From positions 8,156,477 through 8,220,476 of the forward strand of contig OX453284.1 in the NCBI GenBank assembly GCA_949710005.1: a stretch of 64,000 nucleotides of DNA, read 5' to 3'. Shown one piece after another: positions 11,501 to 21,228 of the stretch. Positions within the stretch are counted from its first letter, which is position 1, and every line of letters starts with the position of its first letter. Both the position numbers and the translations under genes were made by a program. Source of the DNA: Ricordea florida (taxonomy: Eukaryota; Cnidaria; Anthozoa; Corallimorpharia; Ricordeidae). The notes beneath the pieces are model-generated. The model worked only from the letters and a program-made list of their open reading frames with translations, had not been told where the DNA came from and searched no databases.

Positions 11501-14228
11501 CAAGAAGTTTGAGAAGCACTTGCTTACATCAAATACAGTCAATTACCTTCTTATGGAACATCTTTTTAACCATTTCAACAACAAGGTTGTGATGCCTGGA
11601 ATAATGTACATACCAGATTCTATGGTCTGTGCAAATGATTCTAAGCCCTCAAATGGTTGACTGGCTTCAGCCTGTTCCTCTCCACTGGATGGACCTTGCT
11701 TTAGACATTCTTGTGCAAGCTCCATACTGGTTGTCATAGCATTCCAGATCATGGAATCAGTCATACTACTTACTGTCAAACACACAAAAGAGAATACAAG
11801 AATTGTAACTGGTACAAGTCATAATTCTATATAATTTGTCCTTTCTGTTAATTTACCTTTGGGAAAAAACAACATCTCTAGAAATCATTAACATTATGCA
11901 AAAGGAAAAAATGGGGGGTATTCAAAAAGTAATTCAGCATTGTGTGAAAAAATCATTGAAAATATGCATTACAGTATGAATTGCTATGCATTTTGCAATA
12001 CCAACTGAAGCCCTGAAGTAAACAATATACAGTAAACAACTGTGGATTTTCTTTTCTTTCTTCTGTTTCATCAAATGACCAGTATCGTGTATAATTACCT
12101 GTGTCTACTCTTTGTCTTGGGGAAATAGTAATTTCAAGGCCTTCAATATCCAGACAGCAGCTGTCATTAAGAAGTGCTGTCCATGGGACAGACACTGAGA
12201 TGCTGCCAACAAAACCATCTATGATCTCAAATGGAATGCCAAAACTATCCAGCATCTCGTTCAGAGACTGGGACAGAAAACACAACATCACATTAGTGCT
12301 GAGAGTAAAATATACCACACCATGACCATACGCACTGTATGTAAAGAGTACTTAATTGTCCTAGGTGAGCACTACATATGTTAGCTAAACGAGAATTTGG
12401 TGCTGGATCAATCAAATGAAAGATCTTCCCAGTTGTCTATTAACATCCACACTGTGCTTGTTTAAAGCAGTGACATGAAGCCCATGATGGTCTGAGAAGA
12501 GTTTCAAAATGGTCACTTTTTAAAGAGCAAAGATTATATATTGCACTTAAACATTATTCACTGACATATATTAAGGACCTTTAGCAAAAACGATGTAGAC
12601 AAGAATGAGAACGCCAAAAAAACAATAGGCATAATGAGCAAAAACAATGCATCTGCACGCCCCCCACGTGTGTTTTGCATTTTGGTACATTTCGTTGCCA
12701 TTCTCTCCAAAACAATGACGTGAAATGACCAAATTTAAAGTTCTGTGGAGGACGTGAGTACAAAATATTCAATTTACTCCGATAACATCAATGCAATTCA
12801 TGCAAATTAAATTCCGGGACAGTTGGCATGAGTTTCACGAGGAGAATGTGTTGGTATAATTGCAACTTCATTGTAGCAATGCGAATTTGTGTTTTTCATA
12901 GTCGTTCTCGTTGACGTCTGCATCTCGTCCTTGCTAAAGGTCCCTAATAATGATTGTACAATCTGTTCTAGTGCTGCCCAGAAATCCCAGGTCACTAATT
13001 CTGCATATGAACAACTGAGATAACTTACTCTTTGCAAATAATGTATCCTATACTCTAGCTTACTGTGATGGTTACAAACACAAACTTTTATATAGGTATG
13101 TACCTGGAAGGCTTTGGATCTCTCTTATTTTCTTAGACACCTTTTATTTACAAATTAAATTTCTGCCAAACCTTAGTACACCTGAGCTTGCACTGCATAA
13201 GGCTAAAAACCAGACGTTGGCCATAAAGAAAGCATGCATTAGGAAACAGACAGAATCACTTTTTTCAAGTTCAGTTAAACCAGAGCAAATATGGTTATAG
13301 TTGTTAATTACTATGCAGTCTTTGCAACGATAATTTCATTAACCTACATCTGGCATGAATATCAAACAACAGAGGACTTTTAGAAGAGCTTGTAAATCAC
13401 AAGCTGCAGGTGAGTGATTTACAAGCCCTTCAAGTGTTCTCCCAACATCCCAAATGGTTTAATACACTGGTAAACCCATGGAAACTGTGGTTTACTGCTT
13501 TTATAAACTAACTTTGAATAAAAACAGAAAATGTTTCTCTTTTCTATGGGTTTACTTGCACAATAACCCATAGGTTTTCGACTAATCAGTGTGTGCATAA
13601 TACCTGAGGTATTTTATAAAAGAAGGTATAACCAAGCTGGGCACAGGCAAACTGCCAAATTGAAAACCACAACCAGCAAAAACTATTCAACAAGGTGGGA
13701 CTCAACTTTAAATCAGTAATAACTGCTGATTTAAATTTGAGTATTTAACAGTATGAGACGAATCATTATCACAGCTAGATTAGCTACGGTTCCTTCGCAA
13801 TAGATGCAAACTGTTTCCATTATTTCGCCAGCTCAAATACCATAAATATGCCAAAAAGTCACGCAAAAGCTAGCCTACAAAGTTACACGCGTGACTGACA
13901 TTCAACTTAGGACTTTTACGAACGTCAGCAAAAGGTAAACTGTTTGATTTGTTGCCAAATCTCGAAAACACAAACTGACAGCTTTTTGCACATAAGGGAC
14001 TAGCTAAGCAAAAATAATACTTTTTAAACCGAAAATCCTATCTCTTCGTGTTTTACTCACCCAGACGTCAAGCGGTACGTTCTCTACTCTTCCGGTTCCA
14101 TTATAAAGATCCACTGTTAGCTGGTCTAATGTCAACTTTTCCTGCAAGAAATGGCCCAAATAGTGCTGTAGAAGATATCTACACGCCCTTTTCTTGATGA
14201 AATCGGACCAAGGAAAGAGCCAAGCCAT
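1..14228 (-). CDS. ATG2: ATG2 autophagy lipid-transfer protein, 5' part (runs off left edge)
   Basis: ATG2 is a rod-like lipid-transfer protein that bridges the ER and the growing phagophore during autophagy. The exons on the minus strand are 14061-14228, 12099-12267, 11614-11772, 11309-11411, 10022-10412, 9651-9747, 6432-6875, 5017-5100, 2817-3135 and 2175-2337. They join with GT/AG introns in a continuous phase to give 699 codons. A further exon at 1-66 (acceptor at 67-68, phase 0) is possible but weak. The N-terminus (MAWLFPWSDF, then CRYLLQHYLGHFLQE and LTLDQLTVDLYNG) is the chorein_N lipid-entry region of ATG2/VPS13-type proteins. Exon 2 has GFVGSISVSVPW, and exon 5 ends KLKQNLAVPGPK, both typical of ATG2. 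Animal ATG2 proteins are about 1900-2100 residues, so roughly two thirds lies outside the window. The start is the only Met before the conserved block. Introns carry many MITEs and SINEs. Seen: exons and phases. Known: family function. Inferred: exon 11. Confidence 0.92.
67..1554. other. ATG2 intron sequence without a recognised gene
   Basis: AT-rich non-coding stretch in the presumed tenth ATG2 intron. A short open frame at 273-473 has the look of a dispersed repeat rather than a gene. The segment at about 1270-1410 holds two inverted copies of a GTTTCATCACATATCAA-type block (near 1301 and 1378), suggesting an old palindromic element. Nothing else can be supported. Confidence 0.4.
1555..1853. 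mobile_element. MITE with GGACCATTAGAAAAGTGATG termini
   Basis: Both ends carry the same ~30-bp block in inverted orientation (GGACCATTAGAAAAGTGATG at 1561-1580 and its complement at 1829-1848). The interior consists of repeated T-runs alternating with TGCA(C/T)GAA. There is no coding capacity. This is a short non-autonomous inverted-repeat element in an ATG2 intron. The flanks do not give a clear long target duplication. Confidence 0.7.
3308..3570 (-). mobile_element. tRNA-derived SINE, family B, copy 1
   Basis: On the minus strand a polymerase-III box B (GGTTCGATTCC) lies in a tRNA-like head at about 3498-3570. It is followed by a body containing TGAGTTTGTTGGTTCTCTA and AAAACCAACATTTGA, and a tail of imperfect AATCA repeats (3333-3400). 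The same body recurs on the plus strand near 10645-10885. Located in an ATG2 intron. Box A is degenerate, so it is probably an old copy. Confidence 0.6.
3957..4331 (-). mobile_element. tRNA-derived SINE, family A, copy 1
   Basis: The minus strand starts with a tRNA-like head (4257-4331) carrying box A (TAGCTCAGTTGGTAGAGCAC) and box B (GGTTCAAAACC). An unrelated body of about 260 bp follows, then a (TTA)n tail (3957-3993). The anticodon arm is poorly paired, so this is not a functional tRNA. A second copy with the same head and body lies at about 26690-26935. Located in an ATG2 intron. Confidence 0.75.
4410..4581. mobile_element. Hairpin MITE, GGATCAAT family, copy 1
   Basis: Inverted termini (GGATCAATGTA at the left, TACATTGATCC at the right) enclose complementary blocks reading GGGCAACTG, ACCTACCC and TAACCCAG. 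The element is flanked by an 8-bp direct repeat, AATCCACC, on both sides. Other copies are at 23092-23227 and 27544-27681. No coding capacity. It lies in the ATG2 intron between exons 8 and 9. Confidence 0.8.
5271..5364. repeat. (TAA)n-(CAA)n-(TAA)n microsatellite
   Basis: About 30 trinucleotide units: TAA units, a central block of CAA units, then TAA units again. Similar shorter (TAA)n tracts are at 5489-5523. The long polyisoleucine and polytyrosine frames here are artefacts of the repeat. Confidence 0.95.
5783..5984. repeat. Dispersed repeat with tandem TGACCT half-sites
   Basis: The segment begins with TGACCTTGACCTTGACCTTT and TGACC and ends with AACCTCCGTCCAACTC and GGCGGAGGTAA, which form a small inverted pair. 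The middle contains a CAAA tandem tract (5924-5937). I recognise the general form as a repeat common in marine invertebrate genomes, but I cannot assign a class. It lies in an ATG2 intron. Confidence 0.5.
6064..6166. mobile_element. Small palindromic MITE (GTAGGTACGTGGTGTAAGCATC arms)
   Basis: A 22-base arm beginning GTAGGTACGTGGTGTAAGC at 6064 is matched by its reverse complement ending at 6166, separated by roughly 60 bases. Non-coding, in an ATG2 intron. Confidence 0.65.
6876..8736. other. ATG2 intron: low-complexity and repeat sequence
   Basis: The intron between ATG2 exons 6 and 7 starts with a tandem run of CCCCTCCCTCACTAATAAAGG-like units (about 6960-7090), then unremarkable AT-rich sequence. 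I see no exon-like segment and the phase of the flanking exons needs none. Confidence 0.5.
8737..9520 (+). pseudogene. Small Arg/Glu-rich ORF split by a MITE
   Basis: An open frame starts at ATG 8737 (MSEEDRQRRRAREMERRRN), rich in Arg and Glu with an imperfect repeat of RRxARE/ERRxAER blocks. It is broken at 8865 by a MITE. Past the right-hand target duplication (from 9329) the same frame resumes and runs to a TAG at 9518-9520. Ignoring the insert and one duplication copy, the frame is about 106 codons. The repeat style resembles STPR-type Arg-rich repeats seen in invertebrate predicted proteins, but I cannot identify the family. It lies on the strand opposite to ATG2, inside its sixth intron. 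It could be a relic of a mobile-element ORF rather than a host gene. Confidence 0.5.
8865..9328. mobile_element. MITE with CCC..GG termini and 8-bp target duplication
   Basis: The element begins CCCAGG plus a G-run and ends with a C-run plus CTCCGGG. Internal inverted blocks include ATGTGCCGCTGG and CCAGCGGCACAT. GAAGAACG flanks it on both sides (8857-8864 and 9329-9336). The termini and 8-bp duplication match the element at 23622-24060. Non-coding. Confidence 0.75.
10457..10594. mobile_element. Palindromic MITE (TTGTAGTTCAATTTTTTCC arms), copy 1
   Basis: The left arm reads TATGTTGTAGTTCAATTTTT and continues CCTTGGTTCAAATTTTATTTT. The right arm is its exact reverse complement, so the element can fold into one long hairpin. 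A second, diverged copy is at 60937-61075. It sits just upstream of ATG2 exon 5 on the coding strand. Confidence 0.8.
10645..10885 (+). mobile_element. tRNA-derived SINE, family B, copy 2
   Basis: The body TGGGTTGAGTTTGTTG, then GGTTCTCTCC and AAAACCAACACTTCTAAA, matches the copy at 3308-3570, and a (TTATTA)-type tail follows. The tRNA-like head is poorly conserved. Confidence 0.55.
12268..14060. other. ATG2 first intron, no feature recognised
   Basis: An unremarkable AT-rich intron between the chorein exon and exon 2. Short open frames do not extend from splice sites in usable phase, and I see no exon, RNA gene or clear element. Confidence 0.4.
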
Positions 14229-16524
14229 TCCTTGTATTAATTTTGTCTTATTCTACAAGGCGTAAAAGGTGATAATCCTTTGTAACTGCAGGTAGAACAT
14301 GTTATTTTCTCGTCCGCCATATTTTCCTCTCAGATGTTGTTATTGTTTTGGAAATTACGTCAGGCCTTCCCGGCGTGCCTCACGATGCCCAAGGGTTTGA
14401 AAACTTCTCGTAAGCAAATAAAAGAACTTTTTATTTGGTGGCAATGCCAGAAAACAGAGAAGTCTTCAGCAGGAGCCCATCAAAATTTCAACCCTTTCCC
14501 GAGTATTGTGGGGGTAGTCTCTAAAGACACTGGTGCTGCGTCGGTGGGGAATTGAAGCGCAGGAAATTGGGATAATCAAACAAGTTGACAAAGTAATTTG
14601 TACCACCATAAGGTAAGAGAGGGACTAGATCTCTACTAAATTTCCCGAGTAGATCTATTAATAGACCACCTCCCAGGGGAAGCTAGAGGGTGATCTTACT
14701 TTTCTCTCGGTATTCCAACAGAAAGGTAAAAGAAGGTTTTATATGAAAGCCGAGCAAAAGCTTAAAAGTGTACCTTGAGAGTCTCAAGGGTGAAGCTCTT
14801 CTCGGTGAAGCTCTTCTCTTCTTGTTGAAGATAACCCAAAAGCCATATAAAATTAAAACTTATAAACCTAGCTATTTCAATTTACCATTGAAATTATGGA
14901 TTCTCAAAGTTTCCGCGAAGTTCGTAATCACCATCTCAAAGCTCTAACTCAAAGCGACTTTTTACTTGAAAGTCCGGAACCCAAGGGTGAAAGAAACGTA
15001 TCGGGGTTTTCCTTTATTCGACAGCGTTTAGAAGTTACAGAACGGTAGTAAAGCTGCACAAGACTTGGCAGATGATAGTTCCTGTCTTAATAGAGGTTAT
15101 GTTTTATCACTTCCGTAGTTTTGGGCCACTGTATGCAAAGTCTCTTTCCAGTTACTCAGTGCGACGTTTTACCAGAGTAAAGGATAAAGTGAGTTAGCAA
15201 TGGTGAGTGAATGGGTGAATAAATAAATGGAGGTTGCTGGAGTAAGAGAGACTAATTGGGTAACTGAGTGAGAAAAGGAGTGGCCTTACTTTAATTACCC
15301 CTTTTTATCAGGTATTCCTATGAGTAACCTAATAACATTGTTTAAGTGCATGGTATGAACCGAGAAAGCGTTAAAGTTCATATGCGGTAAGGAGTTTTAG
15401 GAGCGCTGGGAGCTTAAATCAACGATGAGGTTTGTAAGATTTGAGTGGAAGAATTGCACATTTTGGCAATGAGATTGGATGACTTAATACCGTGTATCCC
15501 GGATAAGCTAAAAGTGTTTACCTGGATTCAAGACCGTCGATTTTGTACAAAACGTCTCAAACGAAATCGATTTAGAATCAGAGTGGTTAAGGATGAATAA
15601 ACGAGCAGTGTTTCATTAGTTCTAAAAACACGCACGGTTCTTGATTTCCTTTGTCTTATTGTTATTCCTTAGAAGTCAGATAAGTGTCGTTTGCAACTGT
15701 TGGATTTGATGTTGAAATCATTTTATGGAACTGAATCTGATTCAAAGAAGAAACATGATTCCTTTTATAGGCATGTTTAGGCTTCCCTTCGTTCTACCCT
15801 TGTTGATCATGTATAAAAGGTATTTCCGTGGGTATTTTCATAAAACTGAGCCAATTTATGAGAGGGATGGCTGGCTCGCCTTGCTGGCTTTTGACGTTTG
15901 GAAGCTTAACCAAACAGGAGTTCGAGGCGGCAACAGTAGAAAAATGAATTTGTTTTCTCTTGCATTAAAGCGGCAGGCGCGTTTCATTTGCTTTCCATAT
16001 TTCTTTCAAACTGTAGAGTTTTTTTTGGGAGAGACTTTCGTGCTTTTACTAGTTGGATGTTATTTATCATATAACAAGTACGGACCCCAGTGCAACTCAA
16101 GTGGAATGGAGGAAATATATAGAAATGTATATAGGTATACTAAGCATCCTTGTATCCTTGTTCGCGATGGCGCAAGCAGGGGCGGATAAAGCCGCGCGAC
16201 CCAACGTATGGCTACACGAGATGTGAACACTGCCACATAGGAAAAAAAAAGAGAGCGACGTTCAGATGATTAATTGCTTATTGACTGACTTACGCCGGGG
16301 CAGACGGGATAACATTCAGTCCAGGTCATAATGTATAACAACATTACTCCAGGTCATGATGTATGGCCCGAAGCAGCGTGTGCCGTGACCCAGAGTCAAA
16401 TATTGTGTCGTTCGGCCCACCCACTCTGTCAATAAGTACATATAATATTCTTCATATTCTGAGACTGTCAATCGAATACACGCCGGCACGCAATGCTTAT
16501 TTGGTCTTAGTCATCTGACGTGGC
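14229..16524. other. Intergenic region upstream of ATG2
   Basis: No supportable gene. A block at about 14500-14620 (TATTGTGGGGGTAGTCTCTA, GCTGCGTCGGTGGGGAATTG, ACCACCATAAGGTAA) recurs inverted at 24577-24716, so it is a dispersed repeat. A 154-codon frame at 15725-16189 has several hydrophobic stretches but no recognised family, no obvious splice context and no neighbour support. I leave it unannotated. Imperfect GAGTGA repeats lie at about 15190-15290. Confidence 0.4.
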
Positions 16525-16774
16525 TACGGTGGCCCACAACTGTCACGGCGAAAAGAAAAAGCTCACGGCGAAAAGAAAAAGCTCACGGCGAAAAGAAAAA
16601 GCTCACGGCGAAAAGAAAAAGCTCACGGCGAAAAGAAAAAGCTCACGGCGAAAAGAAAAAGCTCACGGCAAAAAAAGAAAAGCTCACGGCTAAAAGGAAA
16701 AGCTCACGGCGAAAAGAAAAAGCTCACGGCGAAAAGAAAAATTCCAACCGGTCAGCGGTTGTTGGTTAGCGGTC
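16525..16774 (+). repeat. Left inverted arm with 10 x 20-bp tandem repeats
   Basis: The arm opens TACGGTGGCCCACAACTGTC, then ten units of GCTCACGGCGAAAAGAAAAA (two variant units near the right end), then ATTCCAACCGGTCAGCGGTT. The same sequence, including the two variant units, occurs reverse-complemented at 18461-18731. Arm pairs this similar point to one palindromic element or a duplication rather than chance. Confidence 0.85.
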
Positions 16775-17056
16775 ATGGAGCTTACGACACGGACCCGAGC
16801 TTTCGATGATCATTTCCAAGCTGTAGCAGTGTTTAAAAAAAGTTGTTACAGGCCTACACTGTATTGTTTTGTGATGTATTTTATTCAACCATCAGTTTCA
16901 AACCGTTGCACACTCTTGTTACGTTTTCTTGGATTATGTTGCGTGTATTACGTGTTCGAAATCTAGTGAAATATATCATCGATTAGTTTAGATACAATGA
17001 AATCAGTTACAATGTTTAGAAAAAGAGATATTTACTCGATGTTCGCAAGTGTAGTT

Positions 17057-18110
17057 TCTTTGCCTTTAGAGTTTGGATCTAACGAGTATGTCCTTGAGCG
17101 ATTTTCCTCTTTTGTACGATATGATGGGAGGCTCTTTGTATATCTCACTCAGCAAAGGTCGATCCTGTATTAGATGCCATTTGCTCAAAATAATAAGATT
17201 TTCTTTAAATTAGGCACCGCTGGGTGGTATTGTGTGACAAAAGGAAGAATTCTATTGTGCGTTCTTTTATTTTGTTGAAGAGCCGACTTTCTCTCTTCGA
17301 ATTTCACTTCTGAGAGGACTTAATTTACCAGAATATCTGGATACCCTCTAGCGTAAAGGCGTGATCTAAATGCTACAATATTCTCTTCAAAAGTATTTTT
17401 TGAAGAGTTAGTTTGAAGCAGACTGAGTGCTTCGCCTTTGATGAAGCCTTTACTGACCCCTGGGGGGTGGCAGGAAGCGAAATGTGTGTACTGAAATGTT
17501 TCTGTCGGCTTGTAGTGAGTTCGCACGTCAAGGATAGATCTTTGTCTAAATCTGTCGCTTTTGCAAACGCAAGTATCCAAGAAAATGGTTTCTTTGTCTG
17601 ATATTTCAGCCGTGAATCTAATGGTTAGATGTTGTCTGTTAGCCTGTTCAATGAACCCATTTATATCCTCAATTCTTATGTTCCATAAAGAGAACACATC
17701 ATCGATGTATCTTTTCCACACCGGTGGCTTTTCTGTGTTCTTATTCAGGATTTCTGTCTCAACCTCATTTTAGTTCCCATAGCGGTTCCGTGTATCTGGA
17801 GATAATTTTTTCCATTAAACTGGAAAGAATTCTCCTTTAGTATAAGTCTGAGCATCTCTTAGGAAATGGGTTGGAATAGGAGGCTTGTTGTTATGGAAAC
17901 GCTCGTATGCGGTGCCCACGGTAGTAATGCCTTCCTCCTGCTGTACGTTTTTGTACAGGCTGGTCACATCCATAGACACAAGGATGGTGTTTTCTGGGAC
18001 TTCCGTATTCTCTAGGAAGTTCATAAAGTCTGTCGTATCTTTTAGATACGAATTTTGTAGCTTAGCTATAGGCTGAAGCAGACTCAATGTATTTTTTGTT
18101 CGACTCGTAT
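17057..18110 (-). pseudogene. Decayed Penelope-like reverse transcriptase
   Basis: Fragments in order on the minus strand match a Penelope-like element (PLE) RT. They include a motif A region (VSMDVTSLYKNVQQEEGI), [26 protein letters not shown], the catalytic KRYIDDVFSLWN, then FLDT, THYKPTETFQYTHFASCHPP, KGFIKGEALSLLQTNS, RGYPDILVN, KFEERKSALQQNKRT and ISYKRGKSLKDILVRSKL. The frame shifts near 17830, about 15 residues are missing after GTKM, and stop codons follow ILVN and other blocks. No GIY-YIG endonuclease domain is visible. The remnant lies between the two inverted tandem-repeat arms. Non-functional. Confidence 0.85.
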
Positions 18111-18460
18111 GTACTTCTATGGCGCTCCTTGCACATTATTTTTCTGCGTGTATCGTGTTTCTTATTTCTTATTTTCTGTTTTTCTGTATTCAAATATAAG
18201 ACTCTTATATTTGTACTTGGTGCAAGTAGTTACTGTAGTTACCGTGACTGGTAACTACTTGGTGTAGGCTGTGGTTTGAGAGGTTCGATTCACCCCATTA
18301 ACAGCGTGGTCTGCGTTATAAATATAGTCGCCAAGCTTTACTTTAGCAACCTCAGCTGTACTCCAGCCGTACTTCAGTGTCCTTAATCATCCTATCAGGC
18401 TTACTTTATTGTCTTTACTGTGTGAGTGCCTACACCAAGTAGTTACCGTCCTATTCTCTG

Positions 18461-18731
18461 TAACCGCTAACCACCAACCGCTGACCGGTTGGAATTTTTC
18501 TTTTCACCGTGAGCTTTTTCTTTTCGCCGTGAGCTTTTTCTTTTCGCCGTGAGCTTTTCCTTTTGGCCGTGAGCTTTTCTTTTTTTGCCGTGAGCTTTTT
18601 CTTTTCGCCGTGAGCTTTTTCTTTTCGCCGTGAGCTTTTTCTTTTCGCCGTGAGCTTTTTCTTTTCGCCGTGAGCTTTTTCTTTTCGCCGTGAGCTTTTT
18701 CTTTTCGCCGTGACAGTTGTGGGCCACCGTA
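18461..18731 (-). repeat. Right inverted arm with 11 x 20-bp tandem repeats
   Basis: Reverse complement of the arm at 16525-16774: eleven units of TTTTTCTTTTCGCCGTGAGC, the same variant units, and the same outer (CAGTTGTGGGCCACCGTA) and inner (AACCGCTGACCGGTTGGAAT) borders. The Lys/Arg-rich open frames across it are artefacts of the repeat. Confidence 0.85.
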
Positions 18732-19250
18732 CGTGGCGGCCTTCGCTGCGTATTTTTATGGCTTTGTGCACAATCCACTCCGGTCAAACCGTGAAGCAAA
18801 CAGTGCGTGCCACAGCACGTGCTTGAGTTAGAGAATTATGTGAATTTTATTTTCTGTTCTTAAATTCATCCATTATACATAAGCGAAAGACAAAACCAAA
18901 CACTGTTTCTTTCCATTTCTGTTGAGGCGCTACTTTAAACGCTCGAAGCAAGAGTTTGATAACACATCAAAAATGTCATGCTTTGTGGAAAATATCCGCT
19001 GCGCGCCGTATTCTTGGCTCTCTTCTTGGTGTTTGAACTGTAAACCAAAAGTGTTGGGCGTGTACCCATAAAACTGTTAGACACACGATGTGTGGTAAAA
19101 CACTCAGTACCATAGTACAGTGCTGTTCAGTTGTCATTTAAAGATGGTGTTAAACCGATTCAAAATCTTCGACTTGATAATGTTTTACTTGTTCTGTTTA
19201 CCTCAGAAAAATGGTAAATAACTCATGAGCAGTTTCATTAGCTTACTCTG
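18732..19250. other. Spacer between PLE arms and GPCR
   Basis: Non-coding sequence at the 3' side of the GPCR gene. A TTTATT (AATAAA on the minus strand) near 18846 is about 400 bases beyond the GPCR stop and could be its polyadenylation signal. That is weak evidence. Confidence 0.3.
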
Positions 19251-20156
19251 TCAATGAACACTCGAAGAAGAAACTGTATTGTTGGATCTTAAACAAGCTA
19301 TCTTTAAGATAGCTCTCTTGATATCTCTCTTAAGTAATGCATAAACCAAGGGATTCACAGCAGAGTTGGCTACCATTAAGATATGGCGAACATTCCACAA
19401 TCTTGTAGATAAGGAGCACAGCTCAAAAACGTGACAAATTGAAGAATAAACTTCAAGCGAGTAACAAAAAACCAGCAAACTGACGACACACATTATGACG
19501 CCCACACTGCCCGTTCCTCGGCTTTGTCTGCTCAGGTGTATTCGTATTATTGGCGATCGAAGGTCGTGTATTGAATCTTCAACTCGCTGGTGAACTCTTC
19601 TCCGACACCTCCTAGCAATGTAGACCATGCGCACAGTAAGGCAAGGCAGTAAAACACACGGCAGTAACTCAAAAATTACCAAAAACAATGGAATAAGGTA
19701 CGTGTAAGCTGCCGCTTTGCTGTGTAGGTGGTATACGATCGTGTGAATGCACACTCGCGCTGCAAACGGTATCGCCCAAGCCGTACAGACCAGAAGGGCA
19801 ATACGGCTCGGCGTCATGGTACTTTTGTGCCTCAAGGGAAAACTGATGGCGATATATCTGTCCATTGTTAAAATTACAAGGTTGCTGATTGAAGAATACA
19901 GAAAGAACCATTGAATTGTCTTTCTCACGAACCAAATTTTGGCCGAGCAAGAAAACCATTCTTCACAAGCGTGCAACGGCGGAATGTAACTTACTCCGAC
20001 GAAAAAGTCGGCGACCGCTAGAGAGAGAATAAACCAGTTAGTTGTCCTTTGTAAATGATGCTTTGTGGCTAACAAATAAATAACAAGGGCATTGCCCGCT
20101 ATCGCTATAATGGTAACAAGCCAACCACAAGTCCAAAACCACAATGGCCTTTGCAT
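19251..20156 (-). CDS. Rhodopsin-type (class A) GPCR, single exon
   Basis: 301-residue seven-helix receptor. Visible hallmarks are TM1 GNALVIYLLA (residues 21-30), TM2 SLAVADFF (45-52), extracellular cysteines near 64 and 70, a TM3 end MDRYIAI (98-104, the DRY motif), a basic third loop (ARRCRRRVHQR, 181-191), TM6 around 217-235, and TM7 NSAVNPLVYALLKRD (264-278, NPxxY). The intact open frame has no intron, as in many cnidarian GPCRs. The N-terminus is short (about 8 residues before TM1). No upstream in-frame ATG exists before a stop, though a 5' exon cannot be excluded. The ligand is not predictable; it resembles the amine/peptide-like receptors expanded in cnidarians. A truncated inverted copy of TM6-TM7 is at 20992-21228. 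Confidence 0.88.
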   Translation of the reverse strand: MQRPLWFWTCGWLVTIIAIAGNALVIYLLATKHHLQRTTNWFILSLAVADFFVGVSYIPPLHACEEWFSCSAKIWFVRKTIQWFFLYSSISNLVILTMDRYIAISFPLRHKSTMTPSRIALLVCTAWAIPFAARVCIHTIVYHLHSKAAAYTYLIPLFLVIFELLPCVLLPCLTVRMVYIARRCRRRVHQRVEDSIHDLRSPIIRIHLSRQSRGTGSVGVIMCVVSLLVFCYSLEVYSSICHVFELCSLSTRLWNVRHILMVANSAVNPLVYALLKRDIKRAILKIACLRSNNTVSSSSVH

Positions 20157-20991
20157 AGCGGAACAATCCTTGCAAACGGTGGACCAAAGCCGAGGTTAAC
20201 CACTATCGTTTTCAGATAGCATGTTTCCTGGTTGTCTCAAGGGGTCCAGTTAATCTATTGTCGTATTCACTGATTGGTCGATTTTCTTATTAACATCTGT
20301 TACCTTTTTGTTTCTCGTTTTCTTTGCTTTTAGTCACAAAGATTGACAATCGTGTAACAGAAACTGACTTATTGCTTACGTTTCTCTTATTAGCTGGATA
20401 GCAATTAGCTCGCATCAGCTGCTACATCTTTTTCAGTGTTAAATTAATTATTTTCCTAGTCCGGACAACCTGCTAATAAACGGAAATTTCCAAACCATTC
20501 CGAGTTTAAATTTATCTAGACCAAGAATTTGAAAGCAATTTTAACCATTGTCAGCACTGTGTTTGATGTTCACGTAGTCTTGCAAGGACTTAATGGCGGT
20601 ACTTTGCAAAGCCCGCCCTGCGAATTTTACGACGGTTCATGTGAAAGGAGGCTGTTCAAATAAATATTTTGAATGCCAGTTGACAGAGTATGACTTTACG
20701 CATAGCCATAACACTGAAAGTATATCTTTTCACTCCAATCTGTCGTTAGGTAACTTCTGGGAAATTTGCATTAAAGGTAGGCACCGTGCCGTTTCCAAGA
20801 AAATTGTAGAAAGAAGCACAATTAAATTTAAAAGATCAGAAAGGTTTCAGTATGCATCGCCCTCATCATTCTAATTACTAGGAACAAACCAATTCATAGA
20901 AAAGCAATATTAAGGGAGCCTTATTACATTCACTGACTAGGAGTTGTTATGCTTTTATTACTCTCGAATTATGTTCGCCGATAACACGAAA
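20157..20991. other. GPCR upstream region
   Basis: Presumed 5' flank of the GPCR. A 93-codon plus-strand frame (20593-20874) has no recognised domain and I do not call it. No core promoter element can be assigned with confidence. Confidence 0.35.
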
Positions 20992-21228
20992 CCACCTGCA
21001 CAGACAACGTCAAGGAACAATGTAGGCGTCATAATGTGTGTCGTCAGTTTGCTGTTTTTTTGTTACTCGCTTGAAGTTTATTCTGCAATTTGTTACGTTT
21101 TTGAGCTGTGCTCCTTATCTACAAGATTGTGGAATGTTCGCCGTATCTTAGTGGTGGCCAACTCTGCTGTGAATCCCTTGGTTTATGCGTACGCCAAAAA
21201 AAAAAATATTAGGGACAAAGGGAACTGA
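20992..21228 (+). pseudogene. GPCR fragment (TM6-TM7), inverted paralogous copy
   Basis: The plus strand encodes VGVIMCVVSLLFFCYSLEVY, then LCSLSTRLWNVR and VANSAVNPLVYAYAKKKNI. This is nearly identical to residues 218-280 of the neighbouring GPCR. It lacks TM1-TM5 and degenerates after the NPxxY region in an A-rich run (about 21195-21207), ending at a stop. A small direct repeat (GGAACTGAAGGGACAGGAAA-like, twice at 21221-21271) follows. This is a 5'-truncated pseudogene in head-to-head orientation with the intact gene. Confidence 0.85.

Noticed and set aside
15725..16189. 154-codon hydrophobic ORF as a membrane protein gene
   Set aside because: No recognisable family, no splice context and no conservation evidence; kept only as a remark.
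16541..16745. CRISPR-like array
   Set aside because: The 20-bp units are directly adjacent with no unique spacers, and the context is eukaryotic; it is a simple tandem repeat.
18451..18799. Lys/Arg-rich proteins of about 110 residues
   Set aside because: Three-frame reading of the 20-bp repeat; no start context or family.
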